47,276 bases of DNA from Flavobacteriales bacterium TMED191 (GCA_002171975.2 NHIO02000022.1:9500-56775), one strand, 5' to 3'; shown: positions 27,595 to 38,088, counted from the first letter of the stretch. The notes: a model not told the origin generated them from the letters alone. Numbers and translations: made by a program.

Positions 27595-28008
27595 TCTATC
27601 AATCGAATCAAGCAAATCATTATCACGCTTGATAGATTTAATAGCCAGATAATAAGAAATTTTGCCTGCCAAAAAAAATGGCAGAAAAAATAAATTAAAG
27701 GAACAAACGTTAGTGGAGTAATTTAAATTATGTGAAATATGGCTAAAAGTATTATATAAATTATACAATATAATACATGTACAAAAAAAAGATAACAGAT
27801 AAACTAGCTTAATCTGCCTTATTTTATTTTTAAATGAAAAAACTGTGAGGATAGATAACAATAAAAAAAAACAAATACTCAGATAATGATTTAAAACGAA
27901 GATTGAATTTAATACATCTTCACAATGAAAAAAAGGAATTTTAATAAATGCAACTAGTAAGGATATTGTTCCAATTATAAGATAAACAGTTTGAATTCGT
28001 TGAATCAT
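27586..28008 (-). CDS. DUF4293 membrane protein
   Basis: A 140-residue protein with four hydrophobic helices (about 7-25, 38-57, 66-85 and 103-122). The MIQRIQTVYLIIG start and the C-terminal IKRDNDLLDSIDRLR tail are typical of DUF4293, a Bacteroidota family usually next to rho. The function is unknown. It diverges from rho across a 143-base gap, a pairing consistent with the family's usual context, and overlaps the phosphoesterase gene at its 3' end. Confidence 0.88.
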   Translation of the reverse strand: MIQRIQTVYLIIGTISLLVAFIKIPFFHCEDVLNSIFVLNHYLSICFFLLLSILTVFSFKNKIRQIKLVYLLSFFCTCIILYNLYNTFSHISHNLNYSTNVCSFNLFFLPFFLAGKISYYLAIKSIKRDNDLLDSIDRLR

Positions 28009-28151
28009 ATATATTTTTTTTGCAATATATATAATTATTTAAAAGATTGTTGTATAATTGCAGTGCTATTATCCTAATAAGCCTCAATTGAAATTTCCCT
28101 TTTAAAAAATCTTTGGTAATTAAATTAGTCGGCAATTAAACCCCTTTTTAT
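28009..28151. other. Divergent DUF4293/rho leader region
   Basis: 143 bases with no gene. The plus strand has TATAATTG (28053-28060), one mismatch from the -7 consensus and preceded by TTG-rich sequence, which would give rho a leader of about 85 bases; AATCTTTG (28108-28115) is a second near match. A long leader would fit attenuation-type self-control as known for E. coli rho, but no specific structure was identified. Confidence 0.35.
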
Positions 28152-29627
28152 ATGTATGATATATTAGAACTTAAAAAGAAAAAATTAGAAAACTTGCAAG
28201 AAATTGCAGGAGAATTAGAAATATCTGAAATTAAAAATTACAAAAAATTGGATTTGATTTATCAAATTTTAGATAAACAAGCTACATCTCCTAACAATAA
28301 AAATGAAAAAGTAATTAAACCACTACCAAAAATAAATAAAAGCAAAAAACAACGAGTGATAAAAAAAGACAACAACTCGTCTACAACGAGTAGTAAAGAT
28401 CATAAAAGTTCAAAAGATTATGATAAACAAAAAAAAGAACACTCGGACAAACATCGTTCTAAAAATTTTGAAGACAAACATAATAAGGTTAAAAAAGAAA
28501 TTGATTATAATTTTGAATCTGAAGTTATTGGGGAGGGTGTGCTAGAAAAAATGCCTGATGGATACGGGTTTCTAAGATCTTCGGATTATAATTATTTAAA
28601 TTCACCTGATGATATATATGTATCCCAATCTCAAATAAAATTATTTGGTCTAAAAACTGGGGACACAGTAACTGGAGAAATTAGACCACCTAAAGAAGGT
28701 GAAAAGTTTTTCCCTCTTGTAAAAGTCATAAAAATCAACAATCTAGAGCCTAGTATTGTTAGAGATCGTGTTGCTTTTGAGCATAAGACACCTTTATTCC
28801 CAGAAGAAAAATTTAAAATTGTTGAAAAAAACTCTACAATATCAACAAGACTAATTGACCTATTTTCACCTATTGGAAAAGGGCAAAGAGGACTTATAGT
28901 GGCACAACCTAAGACTGGAAAAACTGTATTGTTAAAAGAAGTAGCTAATGCAATAGCAGCTAATCATCCAGAAGTATATCAACTTGTTCTTTTGATTGAT
29001 GAACGACCTGAAGAAGTTACTGATATGGCTAGAACGGTTGCTGGAGAGGTGATTGCATCAACATTTGATGAGCCAGCTGAAAGACACGTAAGAGTAGCAA
29101 ATATTGTGTTAGAAAAAGCAAAAAGAATGGTTGAATGTGGTCATGATGTAGTTATTTTACTAGATTCAATTACAAGACTTGCACGTGCATACAATACTGT
29201 AGCGCCTGCCTCTGGAAAAATTTTATCTGGAGGGATAGATGCAAATGCATTACACAAACCTAAACGATTTTTTGGATCAGCAAGAAATATTGAAAATGGT
29301 GGTTCACTAACAATAATTGCAACCGCATTAGTAGAAACAGGCTCTAAAATGGATGAGGTTATTTTTGAAGAATTTAAAGGGACTGGAAATATGGAAATGC
29401 AACTAGATAGAAGTATTTCTAATAGAAGGATTTACCCTGCAATTGATCTAATTAGCTCAGGAACAAGAAGAGAAGATCTATTAATTAGCAAGGAGAAATT
29501 ACAAAGAATGTGGATTTTAAGAAAGCATCTTGCAGATATGAAACCTATTGAAGCAATGGAATTTATTAAAGATCGACTTGAAGGCACACTCAATAATGAA
29601 GAATTCTTAATCTCGATGAACAGTTAA
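28152..29627 (+). CDS. rho: Transcription termination factor Rho with charged insertion
   Basis: A 491-residue hexameric RNA helicase ending transcription. The N-terminal Rho domain (1-43, [10 protein letters not shown]...DLIYQIL) is followed by a low-complexity, Lys/Asp/Ser-rich insertion at about 44-120, then the RNA-binding cold-shock-like domain ([20 protein letters not shown]) and the ATPase: Walker A AQPKTGKT at 251-258, [13 protein letters not shown], the Q-loop [18 protein letters not shown] and the R-loop. Such insertions are usual in Bacteroidota; in Bacteroides the disordered region supports condensate formation. Its stop overlaps mpl's by 4 bases. Confidence 0.97.
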   Translation: MYDILELKKKKLENLQEIAGELEISEIKNYKKLDLIYQILDKQATSPNNKNEKVIKPLPKINKSKKQRVIKKDNNSSTTSSKDHKSSKDYDKQKKEHSDKHRSKNFEDKHNKVKKEIDYNFESEVIGEGVLEKMPDGYGFLRSSDYNYLNSPDDIYVSQSQIKLFGLKTGDTVTGEIRPPKEGEKFFPLVKVIKINNLEPSIVRDRVAFEHKTPLFPEEKFKIVEKNSTISTRLIDLFSPIGKGQRGLIVAQPKTGKTVLLKEVANAIAANHPEVYQLVLLIDERPEEVTDMARTVAGEVIASTFDEPAERHVRVANIVLEKAKRMVECGHDVVILLDSITRLARAYNTVAPASGKILSGGIDANALHKPKRFFGSARNIENGGSLTIIATALVETGSKMDEVIFEEFKGTGNMEMQLDRSISNRRIYPAIDLISSGTRREDLLISKEKLQRMWILRKHLADMKPIEAMEFIKDRLEGTLNNEEFLISMNS

Positions 29628-30967
29628 TTACTTAAAGCAGTAATTAAATCTAATCCTGAAAAAGTCCCAGAACTCATTAATAATAAATTATTATTACAGG
29701 GAGTAAATTCTAACAATAATGACTTAAGTTTTTCCTTATTATTTATAAAGGTAATACGATTATGTTTTAAGGAAGAAAATACTAAAGAACTATTAATACT
29801 AGTTATGCCTTTTAATTTTTGCTTAATAGGATCTATATATATCCATACTTCATCTGAATTAGAAAATGCATTTTCATAATAACTTAAAAAGTCTGAATTT
29901 AAACTGCTAAAAGTATGTAGTTCATAACAAGAAATTAAATATCTATTTGGGTAAAGAGTTTTGACAGCATTAACGGTTGCTAGAACCTTTGAAGGGGAAT
30001 GTGCAAAATCTCTATAAACACAGCTATTATTTATGTATTTCTTAATTAAATTTAATCTATTATCTGCTCCCTCGAAACTTTTTATTGAATGATAAAATAC
30101 TTTTTCGGAAATTCCTAGATTTAAACATACTAATTTAGCAGCCTCTAAATTTTGCAAATTATGATTTCCAAATATTTTTAATGGAATTATTTCATCATTA
30201 AACTTAATACAAAATTTATCGTCCTTCAAAATATATTCAAGTTGGGAATAAGATTTTGAATACTCATTATGTTTTAGATAATTTGATAAAAAACTATCAT
30301 TTTTATGATAATAAATATCACCTTTTGATTTTGTTACAGAATTAATCAAACTTTTGAAAGCGTCTTCATAAGCTTGAACAGTTGGAAATACATTAATGTG
30401 ATCCCATGCAACACCTGAAATCACTAAAACATGTGGATTATAGTGAGTAAATTTTGGTCTACGATCCAATGGGGAAGATAAATACTCATCCCCCTCTATA
30501 ATAATTAAATTATTGTTTTTTAAACATACTAAATTACTAAAAGATTTAATTTTTGCTCCAAGCAAATAATCTGCTTCTATATTATTAATATTTAAAACAT
30601 GAAGAATCATCGAAGTAATTGTTGTTTTACCATGACTACCCGAAATTACTATTCTAGTTTTATTTTTAGAATACTGACTGATAAATTCTGGAAATGATAA
30701 TATCTTGATATTAATTCTTTGTGCTTTTAATAATTCAGGATTATTTAATTTCGCGTGCATGCCAATAATAACTAAATCCAAATTGTCTGTGATCAAAGAA
30801 TCATTCCAACCTTCATGTTTTGGAAGTAGTCCATACTCATTTAAATTTGACCTAGCAGGATCATAAATTATATCATCTGAACCTGTTACATGGTGACCAT
30901 TTTTAAATAACTCAATAGCTAAACTATGCATAATTGCCCCTCCTATCGCAATAAAATGTATTCTCAT
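29624..30967 (-). CDS. mpl: UDP-N-acetylmuramate:tripeptide ligase (murein recycling)
   Basis: A 447-residue Mur-ligase-family enzyme that joins the recycled L-Ala-gamma-D-Glu-meso-DAP tripeptide to UDP-MurNAc. The N-terminal Rossmann domain reads [15 protein letters not shown], then GHHVTGSDD; the ATP loop is [13 protein letters not shown] (108-120), then EGDEYLSS; the C-terminal domain includes [11 protein letters not shown]. The Mpl-type N-terminus and GSHGKTT loop, and the absence of the MurC GTHGKT form, favour Mpl over MurC. Its start codon is 45 bases from the divergent MBL-fold gene. Confidence 0.9.
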   Translation of the reverse strand: MRIHFIAIGGAIMHSLAIELFKNGHHVTGSDDIIYDPARSNLNEYGLLPKHEGWNDSLITDNLDLVIIGMHAKLNNPELLKAQRINIKILSFPEFISQYSKNKTRIVISGSHGKTTITSMILHVLNINNIEADYLLGAKIKSFSNLVCLKNNNLIIIEGDEYLSSPLDRRPKFTHYNPHVLVISGVAWDHINVFPTVQAYEDAFKSLINSVTKSKGDIYYHKNDSFLSNYLKHNEYSKSYSQLEYILKDDKFCIKFNDEIIPLKIFGNHNLQNLEAAKLVCLNLGISEKVFYHSIKSFEGADNRLNLIKKYINNSCVYRDFAHSPSKVLATVNAVKTLYPNRYLISCYELHTFSSLNSDFLSYYENAFSNSDEVWIYIDPIKQKLKGITSINSSLVFSSLKHNRITFINNKEKLKSLLLEFTPCNNNLLLMSSGTFSGLDLITALSN

Positions 30968-31012
30968 GAAAAAAAATTAATAAATAATTATATATTACAA
31001 TATACTATGTTT

Positions 31013-31849
31013 ATGAAAATACATGTTATAAATACTGGGAACTTTAAACTTGATGGAGGAGCTATGTTTGGTGTAGTACCAAAAACAATTTGGTCAAAAA
31101 CAAATCCAGCGGACAACAATAACATGTGCTCTTGGGCCATGAGATGTTTATTATTAGAATATGATGATAAAAAAATACTAATTGATACAGGTATTGGAAA
31201 TAAACAAAGTGAAAAATTCTTTAAGCACTTTTATCTACACGGCTTTGATAACCTCACAAATTCTTTAAATCAGATAAATATCAGCCCTGAAGAAATTACA
31301 CATGTATTTTTTACCCACCTGCATTTTGATCACTGTGGAGGAGCAATTATAAAAAAAAATAACTCTTTAGAACTTTTATTTAAAAATGCTATTCACCTTA
31401 CAAATAAAACTCATTGGGAATTAGCAAACAATCCTAACTCAAGGGAGAAAGCTTCTTTCTTAAAAGAAAACTTTTCCTTAATTAAGGAAATGGGACAATT
31501 ACAATTTATTGAAGAAGGACAATTATTTGACAATATATTTGTTGAATTTTTTAATGGTCATACTATGGGTCAAATGCTCCCTTTTATTACTTATAAGGAA
31601 AGAAAAATTGTTTTCGTTGCTGATTTGATTCCTTCTATTGGACACATTCCCCTTCCTTATGTTATGGGCTATGATACCCAACCCTTGGTTACATTACAAG
31701 AAAAATTGCAATTTCTAAATGAAGCATTTGAAAATAACTATATTTTATTTTTAGAACATGACTATGAATATGAAGCATGTACAATAAAATATAAACTCAA
31801 TAAATTTGAAGTAGGTAAAGCAGGTACGTTAAAAGAATTTTTAATTTAA
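31013..31849 (+). CDS. MBL-fold metallo-hydrolase
   Basis: A 278-residue metallo-beta-lactamase-fold enzyme. ATG 31013 is chosen because homologues begin MKIHVINTGNFKLDGGAMFG; the frame is open further upstream but that part lies inside mpl. The metal motif FTHLHFDHCGG gives His102, His104, Asp106 and His107; FNGHTMGQM supplies the next His, FVADLIPS the bridging Asp and FLEHDYE the last His. It resembles quorum-quenching lactonase-like members in this fold, but substrate is unknown. The neighbouring DUF6438 gene ends at the next base. Confidence 0.88.
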   Translation: MKIHVINTGNFKLDGGAMFGVVPKTIWSKTNPADNNNMCSWAMRCLLLEYDDKKILIDTGIGNKQSEKFFKHFYLHGFDNLTNSLNQINISPEEITHVFFTHLHFDHCGGAIIKKNNSLELLFKNAIHLTNKTHWELANNPNSREKASFLKENFSLIKEMGQLQFIEEGQLFDNIFVEFFNGHTMGQMLPFITYKERKIVFVADLIPSIGHIPLPYVMGYDTQPLVTLQEKLQFLNEAFENNYILFLEHDYEYEACTIKYKLNKFEVGKAGTLKEFLI

Positions 31850-32302
31850 TTAACTGCAATCCTCCCAGGTTTTAACAGAATCAACAATTAAATCTAATTC
31901 TTTGTATAAGTTTTTTAATTTCTTAGGTGCATTAAGCCTATCAGTGACTCTATGTTTTTTTTCATTAATAGAAACCTCTATAATAACAGATGGAATATCA
32001 GTAATTTTTGAGATATAGGCTTCATCTAAATCAAAAAATTGTATTCTATCTAATAATAATTTCAAACTCATTATTTTTTTATTATCAATTTTAGATTTAA
32101 AACAGCCAATATTTTGTACAAATAAAATACCATTATATTCAATTAAACCTGATTCATAAATAACAATTTCATATTGAGGACACTCTCCGTAGCATGGAGT
32201 ACGTTTCATAAAAATTAAGGGGGTGGATTCACTCGAGATTTGACTAGGAAATAAACATGATACACTAAAAGAAATAAAAAGAAAAAAAAACCATTTATTC
32301 AT
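31850..32302 (-). CDS. DUF6438 lipoprotein
   Basis: A 150-residue protein; ATG 32302 is preferred to the TTG one codon upstream. A lipoprotein signal ends near Cys16 (FSVSC). The mature part has the DUF6438 mark MKRTPCYGECPQYEIVIYESG, with its two conserved cysteines, then a compact alpha/beta fold. The function is unknown. It begins 4 bases after yidC's stop, so it may be read through from yidC. Confidence 0.8.
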   Translation of the reverse strand: MNKWFFFLFISFSVSCLFPSQISSESTPLIFMKRTPCYGECPQYEIVIYESGLIEYNGILFVQNIGCFKSKIDNKKIMSLKLLLDRIQFFDLDEAYISKITDIPSVIIEVSINEKKHRVTDRLNAPKKLKNLYKELDLIVDSVKTWEDCS

Positions 32303-32306
32303 CAAA

Positions 32307-34037
32307 CTATCTATTTTGATTTTTTTTAGCCATTTCTTCTAATTTCTGTTGAAATTTAGATTTTTTTAAAGGTTTCTTTTTATTAGCCTGCAACATAGCA
32401 TAGAGTTTTTTATCATCAATACTTCTTCGAATAATAGCTTGCTGTCCAAATGTGATAAGATTAGCAAGAAAATAATAATAACTCAAAGCAGCCGAATAAT
32501 TATTCATTACAAATAAAAATATAAGAGGCATCATATACATTACATATTTCATCTGTGGCATTTGTGAATTAGAAGAAAGTTGATTTGAATACATCATCTG
32601 AAGAACAGTAGCTCCAGTCATTAATAATGCAAATAAACTAATATGGTCACCATATAAGGGAATACTAAAACCAAGATCAAGAATAGAATCATATGTTGAC
32701 AAATCATCTGCCCATAAAAAAGACTGTTGTCTTAACTCAATTGAAGCAGGAAAAAACCTAAATAAAGCAATCAAAATTGGCATTTGAAAAAGCAACGGCA
32801 AACATCCTCCGAGTGGATTAACTCCAGTTTTTCGATACAAATTCATTTGAGCTTGTTGCTTTTGCATAGGATCCTTTATTTTTTCATTTATTGCATCAAT
32901 TTCAGGTTTTAAAACTCGCATTTTTGCCATTGATAGATAAGAGCTTTTTGTTGGAAGAAATAAAAGGAACTTAATAGTAAATGCTATAATCAAAATAATT
33001 AAACCATAATTTAATCCCATGTTATCTAAAAAATTAAACATTGGAATGACTAAAAAACGATTGACCCAACCAAACACAAATTTTCCTAATGGAACCAATG
33101 TCTCAAAACCTTTGTTAAATGATTTAAGCAAAGAATATTTATTAGGCAAGAAATAAAAATTAAATGAGTAATCATTATTCGAATTATCATATTCAATTTT
33201 AAATTCTGATGATAATTTTTTAATATACAAGTCTGAATCAGGTGTATATGTGTCAAGAGTTGCTTGTCTAAAAATATTATCCGAAGAGATTATAGTTGAA
33301 AAAAACTGTTGTCTATGAGCTACCCAATACGGATTTTCAATAGTTTTTTTAGAATCCTTCATTAAAGACATTTGTTTAGAATTGGTTTCATTTAATGAAT
33401 AATTAATTGTAGTTGTATTACGTTCATTATCGAAATTTTTTTCTAACTGAGAAATATTTTGAGTAAATAAAAGTGTATTGGGTTCAATATATGTATTACC
33501 ATTTTCTGTAATAACATTGAATTTTAAATTATAACTGTTTGGAACTAGTTCATAAATAAATTTAATCGTATTACTAAATTGGTCTTTATGAATAAAAACT
33601 AATTTATTATTTTCCTCAATCACCTTATTAAAAATAATTTGATTGCTGTTAAGTACTTTATCCTTAATAAAAAAGGAAAAGTTAAAATCTAAATCTTTAA
33701 CTAATTTCAAATCTAATGAATCATAAGTGAAGTAATCTTTGAGTGTCACCTCATCGATACAAGCACCATGATTAGAGAATTTGAGAGACAAAAGATTATT
33801 AGATAATAAATAAAAGCTAGTATCAAAATTGTTATTTGTAATCAATTCATTCTGACTAACTAATGGCTTATTGATAATTAATTCTTGATCTAAACTAACA
33901 TTGCTTTGTACGTCTTGTTCATTAATTTGAGTTGATGAATTGGATTGAGATACTTGATTGATATTAAACCACATAAGTAGCCCAAAAATTAAAAACATAC
34001 CAATAAAAAAATTAAAATCTAAACCTTTTTGTTCCAT
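32307..34037 (-). CDS. yidC: Membrane protein insertase YidC
   Basis: A 576-residue inner-membrane insertase. The start is set at ATG 34037 (MEQKGLDFNFFIGMF), 10 bases after pyrG; an upstream ATG at 34076 would overlap pyrG and add a non-conserved tail. A first helix (about 7-24) precedes a large periplasmic beta domain (to about 330), then the conserved five-helix core with YGLIILIIAFTIKFLLFLP, PLGGCLPLLFQMPILIALF and NQLSSNSQMPQMKYVMYMMPLIF. The C-terminal tail is Lys-rich, for ribosome contact. Normal length for Gram-negative YidC. Confidence 0.96.
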   Translation of the reverse strand: MEQKGLDFNFFIGMFLIFGLLMWFNINQVSQSNSSTQINEQDVQSNVSLDQELIINKPLVSQNELITNNNFDTSFYLLSNNLLSLKFSNHGACIDEVTLKDYFTYDSLDLKLVKDLDFNFSFFIKDKVLNSNQIIFNKVIEENNKLVFIHKDQFSNTIKFIYELVPNSYNLKFNVITENGNTYIEPNTLLFTQNISQLEKNFDNERNTTTINYSLNETNSKQMSLMKDSKKTIENPYWVAHRQQFFSTIISSDNIFRQATLDTYTPDSDLYIKKLSSEFKIEYDNSNNDYSFNFYFLPNKYSLLKSFNKGFETLVPLGKFVFGWVNRFLVIPMFNFLDNMGLNYGLIILIIAFTIKFLLFLPTKSSYLSMAKMRVLKPEIDAINEKIKDPMQKQQAQMNLYRKTGVNPLGGCLPLLFQMPILIALFRFFPASIELRQQSFLWADDLSTYDSILDLGFSIPLYGDHISLFALLMTGATVLQMMYSNQLSSNSQMPQMKYVMYMMPLIFLFVMNNYSAALSYYYFLANLITFGQQAIIRRSIDDKKLYAMLQANKKKPLKKSKFQQKLEEMAKKNQNR

Positions 34038-34047
34038 AATTAAATTT

Positions 34048-35643
34048 CTAAGAAAGTGATTTAATAAAAGACACAAATAACGGATGGGGATTAATAAATG
34101 AGCTCTGATATTCCGGATGAAATTGTACTCCTACAAACCATGGATGATCATTTAATTCTATTACCTCAACCAAATTTAAGTCCTTGTTAAGACCTGCAAA
34201 AACCATCCCGTGGTCTAAAAACATTTGTTTATAATCATTGTTAAATTCATACCTATGACGATGTCTTTCATTAATAAAATCTGTTTTATAAGAGTTATAA
34301 GAATTAGAATCTTTATGAAGATAACATTTATAACCTCCTAACCTCATGGTGCCCCCCTTATTTACAATTTGAGTTTGATTTTTCATTAAATCAATAACAG
34401 GATTATTAGTCTTATTATTCATCTCAGTAGAATCAGCGTCCTTTAAACCACAGACATTACGCGCAAACTCAATGACTGCAACTTGCATTCCTAAACAAAT
34501 GCCTAAAAAAGGAATGCCCTGTTCACGAATAAATTTAACAGCTAAAATTTTTCCTTCAACTCCTCTAATACCAAACCCAGGAGCTACAATAACTCCAGAA
34601 CAACCATTTAATTTTTCCTTAATATTTTGAGGATTTAGTTTTTCTGAATGAATCCACTTAATTTCGATGCTCTGGTCTAACAAAGCACTTGCATGAATTA
34701 AGGATTCATAAATAGATTTATAAGAATCCTTTAACTCGACATACTTACCTATAATAGCAACTATATTTTTGTTTTTAGGATTTTTTAATTTTTTTAATCT
34801 TTGGCTCCATAGAAGGTTGTCAATTTTTTTTAAACTTTTAAATCCTAATTTACCAGCAACAACATGGTCTAAGTTCTGGTTGAGCATAAGTAAAGGAACT
34901 TCATATATAGTAGATGCATTAACAGCTTCTATTACACATTCATAATTGACGTTGCAAAATAATGCAATTTTATTTTTTACCTGCTCAGTAATACTAACTT
35001 CTGTTCTACAAACAATTATATCAGGCTGCACTCCAGACTGTAACATAGTTTTAACAGAATGCTGAGTTGGTTTTGTTTTAATTTCACCTGTTGAACTTAA
35101 AAATGGTAATAAAGTAAGATGTACAACACAAACATCATTCTTGCGCTCAAATTTTAATTGTCTTAAAGCTTCTATATAGGGCAATGACTCTATATCTCCA
35201 ACAGTCCCTCCAATTTCAACAATAATTATTTGGAATTTTTTTTTAGTTTCTAGTAAAAGAATACGGCTTTTAATCTCATCAGTGATGTGAGGAATGATTT
35301 GTACAGTTTTACCCAAGAAATCTCCTTTTCTCTCACGTTCTATTACATTTTGATAAATACTACCAGTTGTAACATTATTTAACTGAGACATTGGTATATC
35401 TAAAAATCTTTCATAGTGACCAAGATCCAAATCTGTTTCTGCTCCATCAGCTGTAACATAGCACTCACCATGTTCATATGGATTTAAAGTTCCTGGGTCA
35501 ACATTGAGATATGGATCAAGTTTTATAATTGTAGTTTTATATCCTCTAGATTGAAATAAATTCCCTAAGGAAGATGCAATTATTCCTTTCCCTAAAGAAG
35601 ATGTAACTCCACCAGTAACAAAAATTAGTTTAGATCTAGACAT
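34048..35643 (-). CDS. pyrG: CTP synthase
   Basis: A 531-residue enzyme aminating UTP to CTP. The synthetase domain starts FVTGGVTSSLGKGIIASSLG and contains DPYLNVDPGTLNPYEHGE and the EIGGTVGDIES block; the glutamine amidotransferase domain has FLGICLGMQ with the nucleophile Cys and the HPEYQSS catalytic His/Glu near the end. A perfect -7 box (35668-35675) lies 24 bases upstream, so it probably starts the pyrG-yidC-DUF6438 transcript. Confidence 0.98.
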   Translation of the reverse strand: MSRSKLIFVTGGVTSSLGKGIIASSLGNLFQSRGYKTTIIKLDPYLNVDPGTLNPYEHGECYVTADGAETDLDLGHYERFLDIPMSQLNNVTTGSIYQNVIERERKGDFLGKTVQIIPHITDEIKSRILLLETKKKFQIIIVEIGGTVGDIESLPYIEALRQLKFERKNDVCVVHLTLLPFLSSTGEIKTKPTQHSVKTMLQSGVQPDIIVCRTEVSITEQVKNKIALFCNVNYECVIEAVNASTIYEVPLLMLNQNLDHVVAGKLGFKSLKKIDNLLWSQRLKKLKNPKNKNIVAIIGKYVELKDSYKSIYESLIHASALLDQSIEIKWIHSEKLNPQNIKEKLNGCSGVIVAPGFGIRGVEGKILAVKFIREQGIPFLGICLGMQVAVIEFARNVCGLKDADSTEMNNKTNNPVIDLMKNQTQIVNKGGTMRLGGYKCYLHKDSNSYNSYKTDFINERHRHRYEFNNDYKQMFLDHGMVFAGLNKDLNLVEVIELNDHPWFVGVQFHPEYQSSFINPHPLFVSFIKSLS

Positions 35644-35667
35644 TCGAGAAATGTTTCACGAATTTAA

Positions 35668-35675
35668 CAAAACTA
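35668..35675 (-). promoter_or_regulatory. -7 promoter box (TAGTTTTG) for pyrG
   Basis: Perfect TAnnTTTG on the minus strand, 24 bases from the pyrG ATG. The short leader contains TGTTTCACG (35652-35660, plus strand), which equals half of a parS site but lacks the other arm. Confidence 0.45.
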
Positions 35676-35711
35676 CATCAAATAATAAGCCTAATAGCTA
35701 TTAAATATTAA

Positions 35712-38012
35712 TTAAAATTTCCAACTTAGACCAATACTGGGAATAATTGGAAGTTGATCTACACGAATTGCATTAACTCTATCAAAATAAAAAATATTGT
35801 TTCTATTATAACAATTAGTTACTCCAAGAGTAATTTCTAAAATATTGAATTTAGAGAAATTATATGTTTTTTTAATAGACATGTCTAGTCTATGGTAATC
35901 TGGTAATCTGCCGGAATTTAGGTCAGAATATAAAATACCTAATTCTCCATTTGAAACATTAATATCTGTATCTAGTTCATTATATAAATTTAATTCCTCA
36001 TAATAAGCTTGAGTTTTAGTAAATGGGAAACCTGAACCATAATTCCACCTTAAACTAAACTCCCAAGTTTTTGCCTTGTCAACTAAATATGAGAAAACAA
36101 AATTAAAATTATGTCTCCGATCATAATGTGGACTATAAACTTGTAATTCATCCTCTCTTTCAATAATTCCATATGAATATACCGACCAAATATTTAGTCT
36201 GTTATCCACATATTTTAATAACACATCAAATCCTGAGGCAATACCTTTTTCAACAATAAAATCTTTTTTTAAAAAATCAGGTTGATTTTCAAATTCAGGA
36301 GTATCATCAAAAACCTGATTTTTATTTTCAGAAATTAACTGGCTAAAGTCTTTAATATAACCCTCAATATTGATATCTATGTAAGCTCCTAAATCATACT
36401 CTAAACCTAATATGTAATGCGTTGATCTTTGTAAAGAGGACTGAACTTCATTACCATTAAAATATTCCGGCAAACTATTTGTACTAGATAAAAAGCCTGA
36501 AAATAAATTAACTACATCTCTCTCACTTGAAGTAGACATTAAATTCTGTGAAAATTTACCAAACGAACTTTTTAAGCGAAAATTTTCATTAACATTATAT
36601 TTCAATCCTAATCTGGGTTCAAGAGATGTTTCACCAAGAGAAGTATAGTTTTGTAATCTGAGACTAGGCTCCATAATAAACCTATTATTATCATTAAACT
36701 TATAGTGAAAATACCCTGCAAATTCTGTAGAGTGATCTCTTTCCTCAATAAGAGCAGCTATTGCATTTCTAAAATATAATTCTGTTGTATAACCAAGAAC
36801 TTCAACACCATACTTCAATTCATGTTTTTGAGAAATAAAATACAGGAAATTTAAACCAACATTAAATCCGTCAATATTACTATTATTTACAGGTTCTCCA
36901 ACATCCTGTTGAGATATGTCGTATTTTGAGTAAGATAATTTACCCTCAATTAACATTTTAGCAGATGATGGAACAAGAACAATATTAGAACCAAAGCCAT
37001 ATGTATTCCATCCTAAATTTGTTAAATCTACATAATTAACATTATCATTAAAACCAAAACCATATAAATTAAATTTACTTCCATTCTTGCTAAAAAATGA
37101 AAACTTGCCATAAAAATCTGAAAATGAATATGGTAAGCCAACAGTGTCAACATATGAATAAAAGTACTTTGATGTTTTATCTAAGTATGAACTTTTTGCA
37201 CTAAATAAAAACGAATTAGAAAAAGTACTAGAGTCAGTACTAAACATTGGCCCCTCAAGTAAAAATTTACTTCCAAAAGTATTCATTGACAACTTACCTG
37301 TAAGTCTTTTTTTATTACCGTCACGCGTTTTGATATCCATAACAGATGATATACGACCGCCATATTGTGCTCCAAAACCACCAGTATATACATCAGCTTT
37401 TTTAATTATATCAGTATCAAACACCGAAAAGAAACCTATAGAGTGAAATGGACTATAAATTGTCATACCATCTAACAAAACTTTATTATGTATTGGTGCG
37501 CCTCCTCTTATATACAATTGTCCACCTTGATCCCCTGTAAAAATTACACCTGGCAGCACTTGTAAAAACTGTGCTATATCTGGCTCTCCGCCAATACTTG
37601 GTAATTTATTGATAGATTTACTAGTTAATTTTATTACGCCAGTGTTAACCTGTTTTTTTTGCTCCTCTCTTTCTGCATTAACTGTTACATTTTGTAATGT
37701 TATAGATTGTTCTGTTAAAAAAAATTTGGTCGTAATTAGTAAATTATCTGTACTAATTATAACAATCTGCTCCGAGTCATTGTAACCAATAAAACTAGCT
37801 TTAAGTGTATAATTTCCAGGTTGAACATTAGGAATTATAAAATAACCATTATCGTCTGAAACCACCCCTAAATCTGTTCCCTCTAATACAATATTTGCAA
37901 AAATAATAGGTTCTTCAGATTCTTTTTCATAAACAAAACCCCTAATAGTTCCTGTTTGAGCATAAAACATGATTGGAACCAATAAAAAATAAAAAAAAGA
38001 AATACGAGTCAT
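35712..38012 (-). CDS. TonB-dependent outer-membrane receptor
   Basis: A 766-residue outer-membrane transporter. A signal peptide (1-19, ending FYAQ) is followed by a carboxypeptidase-regulatory-like beta domain (about 20-105: GTIRGFVYEKESEEPI...), the plug (INKLPSIGGEPDIAQFLQVL, then YIRGGAPIHNKVLLDGM and FGAQYGGRISSVMDI) and a beta-barrel ending SIGLSWKF. It is the length of plug-carboxypeptidase-like receptors, not a SusC protein, and there is no SusD partner. The ligand is unknown. A -33/-7 promoter pair lies just upstream. Confidence 0.93.
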   Translation of the reverse strand: MTRISFFYFLLVPIMFYAQTGTIRGFVYEKESEEPIIFANIVLEGTDLGVVSDDNGYFIIPNVQPGNYTLKASFIGYNDSEQIVIISTDNLLITTKFFLTEQSITLQNVTVNAEREEQKKQVNTGVIKLTSKSINKLPSIGGEPDIAQFLQVLPGVIFTGDQGGQLYIRGGAPIHNKVLLDGMTIYSPFHSIGFFSVFDTDIIKKADVYTGGFGAQYGGRISSVMDIKTRDGNKKRLTGKLSMNTFGSKFLLEGPMFSTDSSTFSNSFLFSAKSSYLDKTSKYFYSYVDTVGLPYSFSDFYGKFSFFSKNGSKFNLYGFGFNDNVNYVDLTNLGWNTYGFGSNIVLVPSSAKMLIEGKLSYSKYDISQQDVGEPVNNSNIDGFNVGLNFLYFISQKHELKYGVEVLGYTTELYFRNAIAALIEERDHSTEFAGYFHYKFNDNNRFIMEPSLRLQNYTSLGETSLEPRLGLKYNVNENFRLKSSFGKFSQNLMSTSSERDVVNLFSGFLSSTNSLPEYFNGNEVQSSLQRSTHYILGLEYDLGAYIDINIEGYIKDFSQLISENKNQVFDDTPEFENQPDFLKKDFIVEKGIASGFDVLLKYVDNRLNIWSVYSYGIIEREDELQVYSPHYDRRHNFNFVFSYLVDKAKTWEFSLRWNYGSGFPFTKTQAYYEELNLYNELDTDINVSNGELGILYSDLNSGRLPDYHRLDMSIKKTYNFSKFNILEITLGVTNCYNRNNIFYFDRVNAIRVDQLPIIPSIGLSWKF

Positions 38013-38034
38013 AACTATAACTTAGTAACATCGC

Positions 38035-38061
38035 CAAATATATAACCTTTTAGAAAACAAA
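38035..38061 (-). promoter_or_regulatory. Promoter of the TonB receptor (-33 TTTG, -7 TATATTTG)
   Basis: The minus strand has TTTG (complement of 38058-38061), 15 bases, then TATATTTG (complement of 38035-38042), which ends 22 bases before the ATG. Both Bacteroidota elements are present, though the spacer is a little short. It is the best promoter in the window. Confidence 0.5.
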
Positions 38062-38063
38062 TA

Positions 38064-38077
38064 ATATATATATATAT
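38064..38077. repeat. (AT)7 dinucleotide tract
   Basis: Seven AT units lie just upstream of the -33 element of the TonB-receptor promoter and just beyond the stop of holA. It may act as an AT-rich upstream element or as a slippage-prone site. Confidence 0.6.
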
Positions 38078-38088
38078 TTATATATAAA

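Noticed and set aside
30926..31012. Longer N-terminus for the MBL-fold hydrolase, starting inside mpl
   Set aside because: The extra 29 residues have no domain character, and homologues begin at the MKIHVINTG segment.
35652..35660. TGTTTCACG, half of a parS site upstream of pyrG
   Set aside because: The second arm (AATTTAA) does not match; a ParB site needs the full palindrome, and the site is far from parAB.
36202..36210. Perfect DnaA box TTATCCACA
   Set aside because: A single copy inside the TonB-receptor coding region, with no cluster of boxes, no dnaA nearby and no origin-like AT-rich gap.
35712..38012. SusC/SusD polysaccharide-utilisation locus
   Set aside because: The receptor is too short for SusC, and no SusD-like lipoprotein or glycoside hydrolase is adjacent.
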